Shown here: piece after piece, positions 17,006-24,766 of the stretch
Layout of the letters: each line of letters starts with the position of its first letter
Numbering within the stretch: position 1 is the stretch's first letter
NCBI GenBank assembly: GCA_910589485.1
Contig: CAJUSW010000008.1
Location: 115,997 to 179,996, forward strand
Reading direction: 5' to 3'
DNA length: 64,000 bases
From: an uncultured Duncaniella sp.
Lineage (GTDB): Bacteria > Bacteroidota > Bacteroidia > Bacteroidales > Muribaculaceae
Made by a program: the position numbers and the translations under genes
Notes under the pieces: model-generated
Databases searched by the model: none
What the model was told of the DNA's origin: nothing
Seen by the model: only the letters and a program-made list of their open reading frames with translations

Positions 17006-17458
17006 ATGTCAATCTGGTTCGAAACAAAAGTCCGTTACGACAAGACAATGGAGAATGGTGCCCAGAAGAAGGTCACCGAAGCATTTATGGTAGATGCCCT
17101 ATCATTCACTGAGGCAGAGGCCCGTATCTCGGAGGAGATCGCCCACTTCACCTCGGAGTACAATGTGTCGGCTGTGAAGATTTCCAAGATTGCCGAGATC
17201 TTCCGTCAGAAGACCGGTGACAAGTGGTATCTCGTGAAGGCCGCTTTCATCACCTTGGATGAAAAGACCGCAGTGGAGAAGAGATCAATCACCCAATTCC
17301 TTGTAGCAGCCGATTCCTTCAAGGAGGCCTACGATAACTTCATGGAGGGAATGAGCGGCACAATGGCCGATTTCGAGATCAACACCATCCAGGAGACTCC
17401 TATCATGGATGTCTATGAGGCCGATCTCAGTGGCAAGAGTTCAAAGGAAGGGGAATAA
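17006..17458 (+). CDS. DUF4494 family protein
   Basis: A 150-residue soluble protein matching the DUF4494 family, common in Bacteroidetes and of unknown function. The N-terminal SIWFETKVRYDKTMENG and the following KKVTEAFMVDALSFTEAEARI are characteristic. No signal peptide, membrane segment or recognisable catalytic motif is present. A -7-like TACTTTTG at 16957-16964 lies upstream, and the ATG fits it. yggS begins 24 bp after its stop codon, so it probably heads a transcript running through yggS, neuC and the PtmE-like gene. That pairing with yggS is context only and does not define its role. Confidence 0.85.
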   Translation: MSIWFETKVRYDKTMENGAQKKVTEAFMVDALSFTEAEARISEEIAHFTSEYNVSAVKISKIAEIFRQKTGDKWYLVKAAFITLDEKTAVEKRSITQFLVAADSFKEAYDNFMEGMSGTMADFEINTIQETPIMDVYEADLSGKSSKEGE

Positions 17459-17482
17459 CCTCCACTCATCACACTCACATCC

Positions 17483-18151
17483 ATGAGGATAAGAAACAAT
17501 CTGCAACGGCTCAACGGCTTGATCCCTGAAGGGGTCGAGCTGGTGGCCGTATCGAAATTTCATCCTCTCGAGGCTCTGACCGAGGCTTACGAAGCCGGCC
17601 AGCGGGTGTTTGGCGAGAGCCGTGCCAATGAGCTGTGCTCCAAAGCCAAGGATATGCCCGCGGATGTCAAGTGGCATTTCATAGGGCATCTGCAGACCAA
17701 TAAGGTGCGCCAGATACTGCCACACGTCGAGTTGATCCATAGCGTGGATTCTGAAAAATTGCTCAGGCTGATCGATGCCGAAGCATCGCGCATAGACCGT
17801 AAGGTGAAAGTGCTGTTGCAACTGCATGTGGCGCAGGAGGAGACAAAGTATGGTTTCTCTCCGGCTGAACTTATGGATCTCGTCACGCCCGAGTTGGTTT
17901 CGGAACTCCGCAATGTGGAGATAGCCGGAGTGATGGGAATGGCGTCGAATGTTGATGACGACGAGCGCGTAAGGGAGGATTTTCATGCCATCCGCGCCGT
18001 GTTTGACCAATTGAAGGCCGGAGTGTTTGCCGGCGATGACTCGTTCCGCACCGTGAGCATGGGCATGAGCCATGACTGGCCCATAGCCGTGGCCGAAGGC
18101 GCCAACATGGTGCGCGTGGGTACCACCATATTCGGCGAACGTGAATATTGA
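17483..18151 (+). CDS. yggS: YggS/PROSC family pyridoxal-phosphate homeostasis protein
   Basis: A 222-residue single-domain alanine-racemase-fold protein. Family members bind pyridoxal 5'-phosphate and buffer the free cofactor; no catalytic turnover is firmly established. The PLP lysine is K25 in LVAVSKFHP. Other landmarks are VFGESRANEL, WHFIGHLQTNKVR, HSVDSEKL, TVSMGMSHDWPIAVAEGA and the C-terminal VRVGTTIFGERE. Length is typical. It lies 24 bp after the DUF4494 gene and 3 bp before neuC. Confidence 0.95.
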   Translation: MRIRNNLQRLNGLIPEGVELVAVSKFHPLEALTEAYEAGQRVFGESRANELCSKAKDMPADVKWHFIGHLQTNKVRQILPHVELIHSVDSEKLLRLIDAEASRIDRKVKVLLQLHVAQEETKYGFSPAELMDLVTPELVSELRNVEIAGVMGMASNVDDDERVREDFHAIRAVFDQLKAGVFAGDDSFRTVSMGMSHDWPIAVAEGANMVRVGTTIFGEREY

Positions 18152-18154
18152 AAT

Positions 18155-19318
18155 ATGAGAAAGATAGCCATAGCGACCGGAACACGCGCCGACTGGGGCC
18201 TCCTTAGCGGGATAGCCAGGGCATTGCGTGAGCGTGAGGACTGTCAGGTGACGATCCTCGCCACCAATATGCACCTTTATGAACGCTATGGCTACACGAT
18301 AACCGAGATCAGGAACGATGGATTTACCGATGTGATCGGCGTGGCAATGCCTGATACGGGCGATACGCCGGAAGGCACAGTCGAGGCTATGTCGGCGTGC
18401 ATGTCGGGGATGGCCAGAGAACTCCAAGTACTGAAGCCTGACGTTATAGTGATACTCGGTGACCGGTTTGAGATGCTCGCTACGGCCACTGCCGCTCTGA
18501 TCATGAGAGTGCCTATAGTGCATATAGCCGGAGGGGAAATTTCGGAGGGTGCTATAGATGATTCGATACGCCATGCCATCACCAAGATGGCCTCGCTGCA
18601 TCTAACCTCGACAGAGCCTTACCGCCGGAGGGTGATTGCAATGGGCGAGGAGCCTGACCGTGTGATCAATACCGGGTCGATAGGGGTGTACAACCTCATG
18701 CATGAGCAATTGATGAGCCGTGAGGAGCTGGAAGCCTCCATCGGGTTCAGTCTGCCTCCCGGATCGTTGCTTGTGACCTACCATCCGGCCACACTCGATA
18801 ACGGGGATGTGGCTGAAAAATGCCGGATGATGCTTGACGCGCTCGATCGTTTCCCCAAATCGAAGGTGCTGATAACATATCCCAACAATGATGCCTCGGG
18901 ACGCGTGATAATCGACTGTATAGAGAAATACGCCGCCCGTAATCCCGGGCGAGTGAAAGTGATACCGTCGCTCGGAAAGATAAGGTATCTATCGGCGCTG
19001 AGATGTGTCGACGCTGTGGTGGGCAACTCATCGAGCGGAATCATTGAAGTGCCGTCCACAGGAATCCCTACGGTGAATATCGGTATCCGCCAGAAAGGGC
19101 GGTTGTGTTCCGAGAGCGTGATCCATTGCGGAGACACGGCCGATGAGATAGCCGAAGCGATATCCTTCGCACTTTCGCCTGAAGGTAAGGCACGTGCGGC
19201 CGCCTCGGCCAATCCGTATGCCAAGCCCGACACTCTCGCTCTCTCGGTGGAAGCGATCGCCGAGACTCCCCTGGAGAGATTGTCGGCTAAAAAGTTTTAT
19301 GACCTGAATCAAGACTGA
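18155..19318 (+). CDS. neuC: Hydrolysing nucleotide-sugar 2-epimerase, NeuC/LegG type
   Basis: A 387-residue cytosolic enzyme of the UDP-GlcNAc 2-epimerase superfamily, hydrolysing branch. It releases ManNAc or the 2,4-diacetamido analogue for nonulosonic-acid synthesis. The N-terminal signature is IAIATGTRADWGLLSGI. It also has VILGDRFEMLATATAALIMRVPIVHIAGGE, with HxxGGE-type binding, and GNSSSGIIEVPSTGIPTVNIGIRQKGR near the C-terminus. The companion gene 7 bp downstream encodes a PtmE-like nucleotidyltransferase, which makes GDP-glucosamine in Campylobacter. This suggests the substrate may be GDP-linked (LegG-like) rather than UDP-GlcNAc. That is inference; sequence alone does not fix the substrate. 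No NeuB synthase lies in the window. Confidence 0.88.
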   Translation: MRKIAIATGTRADWGLLSGIARALREREDCQVTILATNMHLYERYGYTITEIRNDGFTDVIGVAMPDTGDTPEGTVEAMSACMSGMARELQVLKPDVIVILGDRFEMLATATAALIMRVPIVHIAGGEISEGAIDDSIRHAITKMASLHLTSTEPYRRRVIAMGEEPDRVINTGSIGVYNLMHEQLMSREELEASIGFSLPPGSLLVTYHPATLDNGDVAEKCRMMLDALDRFPKSKVLITYPNNDASGRVIIDCIEKYAARNPGRVKVIPSLGKIRYLSALRCVDAVVGNSSSGIIEVPSTGIPTVNIGIRQKGRLCSESVIHCGDTADEIAEAISFALSPEGKARAAASANPYAKPDTLALSVEAIAETPLERLSAKKFYDLNQD

Positions 19319-19325
19319 ACATATC

Positions 19326-20372
19326 ATGGACCGTCACATCATATCGCACGATGCTACAATTATAGATGCGCTTGACAAGCTCAACAGCCTGTCGGGCGGA
19401 GAGATGACTCTGCTTGTGGTGAATGATGACGGCCGCATGTGCGGGACGCTCACCGACGGAGATGTGCGCCGTGCCCTGCTTGGGGGTGTCACTCTCCAGT
19501 CGACCGTGGCCGAGGCCATGCACCGTGATTTCAGCGCCTTGAAGCAGGGGGAGGAATCGGTGGGCCGTCTCAGGGAGATGCGCCGGCGAGGACTTCACCT
19601 TGTCCCAGTGCTCGACGGCGATGGGAGGGTGACACGCATTATCGACACTACACTCACCCGTTCGATACTCCCGGTAGGAGCTATACTCATGGCCGGAGGG
19701 AAGGGGGAACGGTTGCGTCCGCTCACACTCACGACTCCCAAACCGCTGTTGCCACTCGGCGACCGCCCCGTGATAGACCATAACATCGACGCGCTCGCAT
19801 CGGTGGGTGTTAACGATATATCGGTGACGGTCAATTATATGGCCGAACAGTTAGAGGCACATTTCTCTTCGCCCGTGAGCGGAGTGAGGGTGAAATGTGT
19901 GAGGGAACCGATGCCAATGGGCACTATAGGATCAGCATCGCTGTGTGAAGTGCCCGAGGATGGCGAGACAATAGTGATGAATTCGGATCTGCTGACCACA
20001 ATCTCATTTGAGGACATGTACATCCACCATCAGGCAGAAAACGCCGACATCACCATAGCCGCCATACCGTATAATGTGTCCGTGCCCTATGCGATATTGG
20101 CTACCGACGGCACGAGGGTGACATCGCTTGAGGAAAAGCCTTCGTACTCCTACTATGCTAACGCCGGGATATACATAATCTCCAACCGGCTATTGCGGTC
20201 GTTGCCGACTGACAGGCGCACCGATGCCACTGATCTGATAGACACCGCACTTGGTGCCGGACTCAAGGTGACATATTTTCCCATCAACGGCACATGGATC
20301 GACATAGGATCGCCTGCCGATTATGCACATGCCCGCGAATTGTTGCGCCATGTGAAACAGTCGGGGCATTGA
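19326..20372 (+). CDS. CBS-domain sugar-phosphate nucleotidyltransferase (PtmE-like)
   Basis: A 348-residue fusion. Residues about 1-115 form a CBS-domain pair (HDATIIDALDKLN; GTLTDGDVRRALLGG; HLVPVLDGDGRVTRIID). Residues 120-345 form a nucleotidyltransferase with the signature LMAGGKGERLRPLTLTTPKPLLPL, the PMGTIGSASL segment and metal-binding NSDLLT. The same architecture is found in Campylobacter PtmE, glucosamine-1-phosphate guanylyltransferase of the legionaminic acid pathway. Mannose-1-phosphate guanylyltransferases of other pathways are the main alternative. Adjacency to neuC (7 bp) supports the nonulosonate assignment. The CBS pair may sense adenine nucleotides. Confidence 0.82.
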   Translation: MDRHIISHDATIIDALDKLNSLSGGEMTLLVVNDDGRMCGTLTDGDVRRALLGGVTLQSTVAEAMHRDFSALKQGEESVGRLREMRRRGLHLVPVLDGDGRVTRIIDTTLTRSILPVGAILMAGGKGERLRPLTLTTPKPLLPLGDRPVIDHNIDALASVGVNDISVTVNYMAEQLEAHFSSPVSGVRVKCVREPMPMGTIGSASLCEVPEDGETIVMNSDLLTTISFEDMYIHHQAENADITIAAIPYNVSVPYAILATDGTRVTSLEEKPSYSYYANAGIYIISNRLLRSLPTDRRTDATDLIDTALGAGLKVTYFPINGTWIDIGSPADYAHARELLRHVKQSGH

Positions 20373-20489
20373 CCGGTCAACCGCACGGTTGACCCTTTCC
20401 GCCCGAATGTTGTTATATAATATATGTGGAAGGCCGGAATCAACAACGGTCTCCAGGTCTCAAAAACAAGAAATCATCAATTCACCAAT

Positions 20490-21689
20490 ATGGCTGACTC
20501 CAACTTCATAGATTACGTAAAAGTGCTCTGCCGCTCAGGAAAGGGCGGTGCGGGCTCGCGACATTTCCATCGTGCGAAATATGTTCCCAAGGGTGGTCCT
20601 GACGGGGGCGACGGTGGCCGTGGCGGTCACATAATACTCCGTGGCAACTCCCACATGTGGACCTTGCTTCCGCTCCGTTACCGCCGTCATATCTTTGCCG
20701 GAAACGGTGAATCGGGTACCGGCGGACGCTCGTTTGGCAAGGACGGCGAGGATGTAGTGGTGGATGTTCCCTGCGGAACCGTAGTCTTTGACGCGGAGAC
20801 CGGCGAATTCCTGTGTGAAGTCACGGAGGACGGCGAGGAGATCAAGCTCCTGCGCGGTGGCCGTGGCGGTCTCGGAAACTGGCATTTCAAGAGTGCCACC
20901 AACCGCACTCCGCGTTATGCACAGCCCGGCGAGCCGGCTATAGAGAAGAGCATTATCATGGAGCTGAAGCTGCTGGCCGATGTCGGTCTGGTAGGTTTCC
21001 CCAATGCCGGAAAATCCACCCTCCTCTCGGCCATATCGGCGGCGCGTCCCAAGATCGCCGATTATCCTTTCACCACAATGGAGCCTCAGCTCGGCATCGT
21101 GTCGTATCGCGGTGACCGCTCGTTCGTGATGGCCGATATACCCGGTATCATCGAGGGTGCGAGCGAGGGCAAAGGACTCGGACTGAGATTCCTCCGCCAC
21201 ATCGAGCGTAACGCCGTGCTTCTGTTCATGGTGCCTGCCGATGCCGACGATATAAAGAAGGAGTATGAGATACTCGCCTCCGAGCTCGAGAAGTTCAATC
21301 CCCAGTTGGCCGACAAGCCCCGTGTGCTTGCGATATCCAAGAGCGATATGCTCGACGATGAGTTGCGCGAGGAGATGTCACATCATCTGCCCGAGGGTGT
21401 GCCCCACATTTTCATCTCGGCTGTGACAGGCCAGGGTATCACCGAACTTAAGGATATGCTGTGGAGCGAGATCACCGATGAACGCAACCGCATAGAGGTA
21501 AGTCCGATCACCCACCGTCCGCTCGACGGTCATCACCGTGTGCGCGAGGAGGATGAGTTCATATTCGAGAATGTCCCGGCTATGCCCGAGGATGATGAGG
21601 ATATGCTCGACGAGGATTTCGAGGGTGAGGACTACGGCTACGAGATGCTCGATGAGGATGATCCCCGCGATTACGAGGATTTCCAGTAA
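20490..21689 (+). CDS. obgE: Obg family GTPase
   Basis: A 399-residue ribosome-associated GTPase involved in 50S maturation and stress signalling. The glycine-rich Obg fold occupies the N-terminus (VLCRSGKGGAGSRHFHRAKYVPKGGPDGGDGG). The G domain has G1 GFPNAGKST, a switch region with DYPFTTMEPQLG, G3 DIPG and SKSD (G4-like). A highly acidic tail of about 55 residues ends the protein. I start at the ATG at 20490, where the Obg fold begins. The 22 upstream codons in frame have no family counterpart. It is followed 14 bp later by yraN. Confidence 0.97.
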   Translation: MADSNFIDYVKVLCRSGKGGAGSRHFHRAKYVPKGGPDGGDGGRGGHIILRGNSHMWTLLPLRYRRHIFAGNGESGTGGRSFGKDGEDVVVDVPCGTVVFDAETGEFLCEVTEDGEEIKLLRGGRGGLGNWHFKSATNRTPRYAQPGEPAIEKSIIMELKLLADVGLVGFPNAGKSTLLSAISAARPKIADYPFTTMEPQLGIVSYRGDRSFVMADIPGIIEGASEGKGLGLRFLRHIERNAVLLFMVPADADDIKKEYEILASELEKFNPQLADKPRVLAISKSDMLDDELREEMSHHLPEGVPHIFISAVTGQGITELKDMLWSEITDERNRIEVSPITHRPLDGHHRVREEDEFIFENVPAMPEDDEDMLDEDFEGEDYGYEMLDEDDPRDYEDFQ

Positions 21690-21703
21690 ATGATATTTGA
21701 GAC

Positions 21704-22063
21704 ATGTCGGCCCATAATGAGCTTGGCGAATGGGGCGAGAAGGTGGCACGTGACTATCTTCTCACTCAGGGCTATGCCATCGACGGCGTGAACATACGCA
21801 TCGGACGGGTGGAGGTGGATTTCATCGCCAGGAAGGATAACAGGATCTGCTTCGTGGAGGTGAAGACCCGATCGACCGATTATGTGGATCCGTGTGATGC
21901 TGTGGACAGCCGGAAGCGTGCGCGTATGATACAGGCCGCCGACATGTATATGCGGGCGCTGACTGAACCGCTCGAGCCTCAGTTTGATATAATATTGATC
22001 GTTGGCAATCCCGACGGGTATAAACTTGAACATATACCTGACGCATTTTATCCGACGGTATGA
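21704..22063 (+). CDS. yraN: YraN/UPF0102 endonuclease-fold protein
   Basis: A 119-residue protein of the UPF0102 family, with a restriction-endonuclease-like core. The N-terminal GEWGEKVARDYLLTQGY and the catalytic-type core EVDFIARKDNRICFVEVKTR are diagnostic (acidic residues plus ExK). Its biological role is unresolved; DNA or Holliday-junction processing has been suggested for relatives. It is the last gene of the obgE unit, and a long hairpin follows within 4 bp of its stop codon. Confidence 0.93.
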   Translation: MSAHNELGEWGEKVARDYLLTQGYAIDGVNIRIGRVEVDFIARKDNRICFVEVKTRSTDYVDPCDAVDSRKRARMIQAADMYMRALTEPLEPQFDIILIVGNPDGYKLEHIPDAFYPTV

Positions 22064-22066
22064 TAC

Positions 22067-22119
22067 CATATGATTCAGGGAGGGACACTTGCACCAAGTG
22101 TCCCTCCCTGAATCATATG
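22067..22119. terminator. 24-bp perfect hairpin between convergent genes
   Basis: Bases 22067-22090 pair perfectly with 22096-22119 around a 5-nt loop (GCACC). It sits between yraN and the SDR gene. Neither side carries a real U-tract, so it is either a Rho-assisted or processing hairpin or a non-canonical terminator. Confidence 0.65.
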
Positions 22120-22130
22120 TGGGTTGGATA

Positions 22131-22883
22131 TTATATGGCGGTCCAGCCACCGTCGGCAGCTATTATCTGGCCTGTGATGTATTTTGCGCCGTCGGATACC
22201 AGGAATAGGCACAGCGGGGCGATGTCGTCGGGGTTGCCCATGCGTTTCATGGGGCAACGGTGATTGTAGTTCTTCACGAACTCTTCATGCTGATGATCCC
22301 ATATGCCTCCGGGGCACACGCAATTGACGCGGACATTGTATTTCCCGAAATAGGAGGCCAGGTAGCGGGTGAAGTTTATGATACCACCCTTGATGGCGCA
22401 GTATTCGGCCGGCGATGTGCCTCCGTAGTCCTCATAGATGGTGAAATCGTTGCCCACTATACCATAGATCGAGCCGAAATTCACTATCGAGCCAAACTGC
22501 TGTTCCTTCATCACCTTGGCTATCTGCTGGTCGATGTAGAACACCGAGTTGAGCTGCAGGTCCACATTGTCCTTCCAATGGCTGAAAGGGGTGTCCTCGA
22601 AGTGGTATTTACCCCAGTCCTTGGTGCGGGGATAGGCGGCATTGATGAAGCCGTCGATTCTGCCGTGGCGCGACAGGGCAAATTCCACAAGTCCGTCGAT
22701 CGAGCTGTTGTCGGAGAGATCGAGCCTGTAGGTGGAATACTTCGGGTCGAGTATCTCGGTGGCGAATGACAGGTCGGCGGCTATCACCATGGAGCCGTGT
22801 TCCCTCAGTTCCGCTACTATTTCCTTGCCGATAAGCCCGTTGGCTCCGGCTACAATGATTGCTTTATCAGTCAAGTCTTTCAT
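22131..22883 (-). CDS. Short-chain dehydrogenase/reductase (PtmA-like)
   Basis: A 250-residue classical SDR with nucleotide-binding motif VAGANGLIGKE, the NAG-equivalent INAAYPRT, catalytic Ser in NFGSIYG, YCAIKGG (Tyr-x-x-x-Lys) and CPGGI. The insert ending in KDWGKYHFEDTPFSHW is like that of SDRs found beside CMP-sugar synthetase genes, such as PtmA in Campylobacter. Its start overlaps the Gfo/Idh gene by 17 bp, so it is translated from the same mRNA as the last gene of a three-gene operon. The specific substrate is unknown; involvement in a nonulosonic-acid-type sugar is inferred from neighbours. Confidence 0.85.
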   Translation of the reverse strand: MKDLTDKAIIVAGANGLIGKEIVAELREHGSMVIAADLSFATEILDPKYSTYRLDLSDNSSIDGLVEFALSRHGRIDGFINAAYPRTKDWGKYHFEDTPFSHWKDNVDLQLNSVFYIDQQIAKVMKEQQFGSIVNFGSIYGIVGNDFTIYEDYGGTSPAEYCAIKGGIINFTRYLASYFGKYNVRVNCVCPGGIWDHQHEEFVKNYNHRCPMKRMGNPDDIAPLCLFLVSDGAKYITGQIIAADGGWTAI

Positions 22884-23799
22884 AATTCAGACAGATTTTC
22901 AGTATTTCGTAAGCCGTGGCGACACCGTTGTCGGGCTTGGCGCCATGGCCTATCATGTCGATAAAATATCTGAGCTGGGCAGTGTACGTGTCGGCTATGC
23001 TGTCATTGCCCTCGTATATTACCGTCCCCTCGGCATCGGTGATGCGGTTGGCCTTGATGTCGAGCGTCCAGGTGCCGTCCTCGAAAACTACTTCGAGGCG
23101 CCGGCGGTAATCCCTGCGGTAATAGTTGAGGATTATCGAAGCCGTGAAGCCCGGATAGATGAGCGAGTAATTGGCATAGTCGATGGCCGGGATACCGAGC
23201 GATGAGGCGTTGCGGCACAGGCCGAACGACAGGGTGGGGAGCCCGAATATCCAGCATGTATAGTCGAGATCGTGGATCAGGTCGATGTTGACCCCTCCCC
23301 CCAGCTCGGGGATGGCGCTGTAACATTTACGGAAGTCGGTGCCGGGACGCCACTCGGGCAGATAGGATCCGCAGTAGACGTTCACCTCGTTGATGCGTCG
23401 CGAGGGATTGGCCCGGATATAGTCGTGCATGAATCCGAGACTGCTGAGATGGCGCAGATTGCATGCTACGTAGGTGGTTATGCCGGCCCGGTCGATGTCG
23501 GCGAGCAGATCATCGTAGGCGGTGGATTCAAAGACCGGTTTTTCGATGAAGAGCGGGATTCTTAGATCCAGCAGCTGCCTTATGGTTCCGGCATGGCACG
23601 ATGTGGGGTTAGAAATAATGGCGAAATCCGGTGTAGTCCCTGTCAGCGCATCGAGATCATATATGTCGGTCACACCGTCGCATGATGGAGCGTCGGGCGA
23701 TGACCGCAGGGCATAGATAGATACCTGCTTGTCGATTTCACGTATCGCCGCGATGTGTTTGCGGGCTATGGATCCAAGACCGATGATGAGGGTATTCAT
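22867..23799 (-). CDS. Gfo/Idh/MocA family sugar oxidoreductase
   Basis: A 310-residue NAD(P)-dependent oxidoreductase. The N-terminal Rossmann motif is LIIGLGSIARKH. The family EKP triad appears as PLFIEKPVFES, and the C-terminal domain has GGGVNIDLIHDLDY, with a catalytic-type histidine pair. I chose the ATG at 23799, which places MNTLIIGLGS at the N-terminus and leaves a 5-bp gap to the upstream neuA-like gene. An earlier in-frame start would overlap that gene and lacks homology. It probably oxidises or reduces a sugar intermediate in the same surface-glycan pathway; the substrate is not predictable. Confidence 0.86.
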   Translation of the reverse strand: MNTLIIGLGSIARKHIAAIREIDKQVSIYALRSSPDAPSCDGVTDIYDLDALTGTTPDFAIISNPTSCHAGTIRQLLDLRIPLFIEKPVFESTAYDDLLADIDRAGITTYVACNLRHLSSLGFMHDYIRANPSRRINEVNVYCGSYLPEWRPGTDFRKCYSAIPELGGGVNIDLIHDLDYTCWIFGLPTLSFGLCRNASSLGIPAIDYANYSLIYPGFTASIILNYYRRDYRRRLEVVFEDGTWTLDIKANRITDAEGTVIYEGNDSIADTYTAQLRYFIDMIGHGAKPDNGVATAYEILKICLNYERLD

Positions 23800-23804
23800 G
23801 TCGT

Positions 23805-24518
23805 CTATCCGATGGAGATTTTGCCGTTTTCGATCAGATATGCCAGATAGTCGTAGTCGGACGGCTCGTCGAGGTCGAAGCATACGTGGTCCATCACATA
23901 GGCAAGCGACCGCGGGGTGACTGCCCTGGGGGGCTCGACCATCAGTGACTGACGGCGGTAGACGTAGACTGAGGCGTTCATGTCGTAGACCTTAGGGGCT
24001 GACTGGCGGGTGGTGTACATCCCTCCAAGCACTACCGAGAAGTATCCGTCGGGCTGTTGCTGCACCATGTTGAAATATGGGTTGCGGGCACATGGATTCA
24101 CCGAGAATATGGTGAGGGCGTCGGGGGCATTGTCCATCATTTCCACACAATTCTCCACATCCGAGAGTGTGCGTATAGGGGAGGTCACGTCCAGATCCAC
24201 CACGTAGTCATATGTCTTGCCGTAACGCTCCTCGGCCCAGAGCATAGCATCCCTGATGGCATCGGGCTTTCCGCATGTGTCGTTGGCGAGAGCGTCGGGG
24301 CGGACATACTCGTCGGGCAATCCACATTCACGGCCTACTTCCATGATTTCGGCCGAGTCGGTGGAAAGTATTATGTCGGCATTGTGCTTGTGAGCGAAAT
24401 TTTTGGCAACATCGGCTGTGTAGGCGAGCAGTGGTCTGCCGGCCACGGGCTTGATGTTTTTTCCCGGTATTCCTTTCGACCCTCCCCGGGCGCATATGGT
24501 GACAAGGATATTTTTCAT
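23805..24518 (-). CDS. neuA: Acylneuraminate cytidylyltransferase family (CMP-nonulosonate synthetase)
   Basis: A 237-residue enzyme that activates a nonulosonic acid with CTP. The signature ICARGGSKGIPGKNI at the N-terminus binds the nucleotide. VDLDVTSPIRT, and the later segment DMNASVYVYRR, fit the NeuA/LegF/PseF family. It heads a minus-strand operon with the oxidoreductase and the SDR. A PtmB-like assignment fits the nearby NeuC and PtmE-like genes, which lie on the opposite strand across obgE and yraN. Which acid it activates (Neu5Ac, legionaminic or another) cannot be read from the sequence. I saw no convincing promoter in the 248-bp divergent gap for this strand. Confidence 0.88.
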   Translation of the reverse strand: MKNILVTICARGGSKGIPGKNIKPVAGRPLLAYTADVAKNFAHKHNADIILSTDSAEIMEVGRECGLPDEYVRPDALANDTCGKPDAIRDAMLWAEERYGKTYDYVVDLDVTSPIRTLSDVENCVEMMDNAPDALTIFSVNPCARNPYFNMVQQQPDGYFSVVLGGMYTTRQSAPKVYDMNASVYVYRRQSLMVEPPRAVTPRSLAYVMDHVCFDLDEPSDYDYLAYLIENGKISIG

Positions 24519-24674
24519 AATGCAGGCAGTGTTGCTGTGATGTCAAAATTGCACATTTCTGTACTTAAAGTGCGAAATTAAGCAATTTTCTTGAATTAAC
24601 GGGCCTGGAGGATAGAAAAAGTTTGTAAATCGTAGTGTAAAAAGCTAAAGTATGATAATAAATATGGCTTAAAA

Positions 24675-24706
24675 TTTGTGCTTTACAGCATATTTTCATA
24701 TTTTTG
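24675..24706 (+). promoter_or_regulatory. Promoter of the ilv operon
   Basis: TTTG (24675-24678), 20 bp and TATTTTTG (24699-24706) form a full Bacteroidetes promoter. It gives a leader of about 50 nt with no visible attenuator. Confidence 0.82.
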
Positions 24707-24766
24707 CGGGTAATTTTTAAAAATTGTGAGATTTTTTCCTCGCTAAATTTACAAAATAGTAACAGT

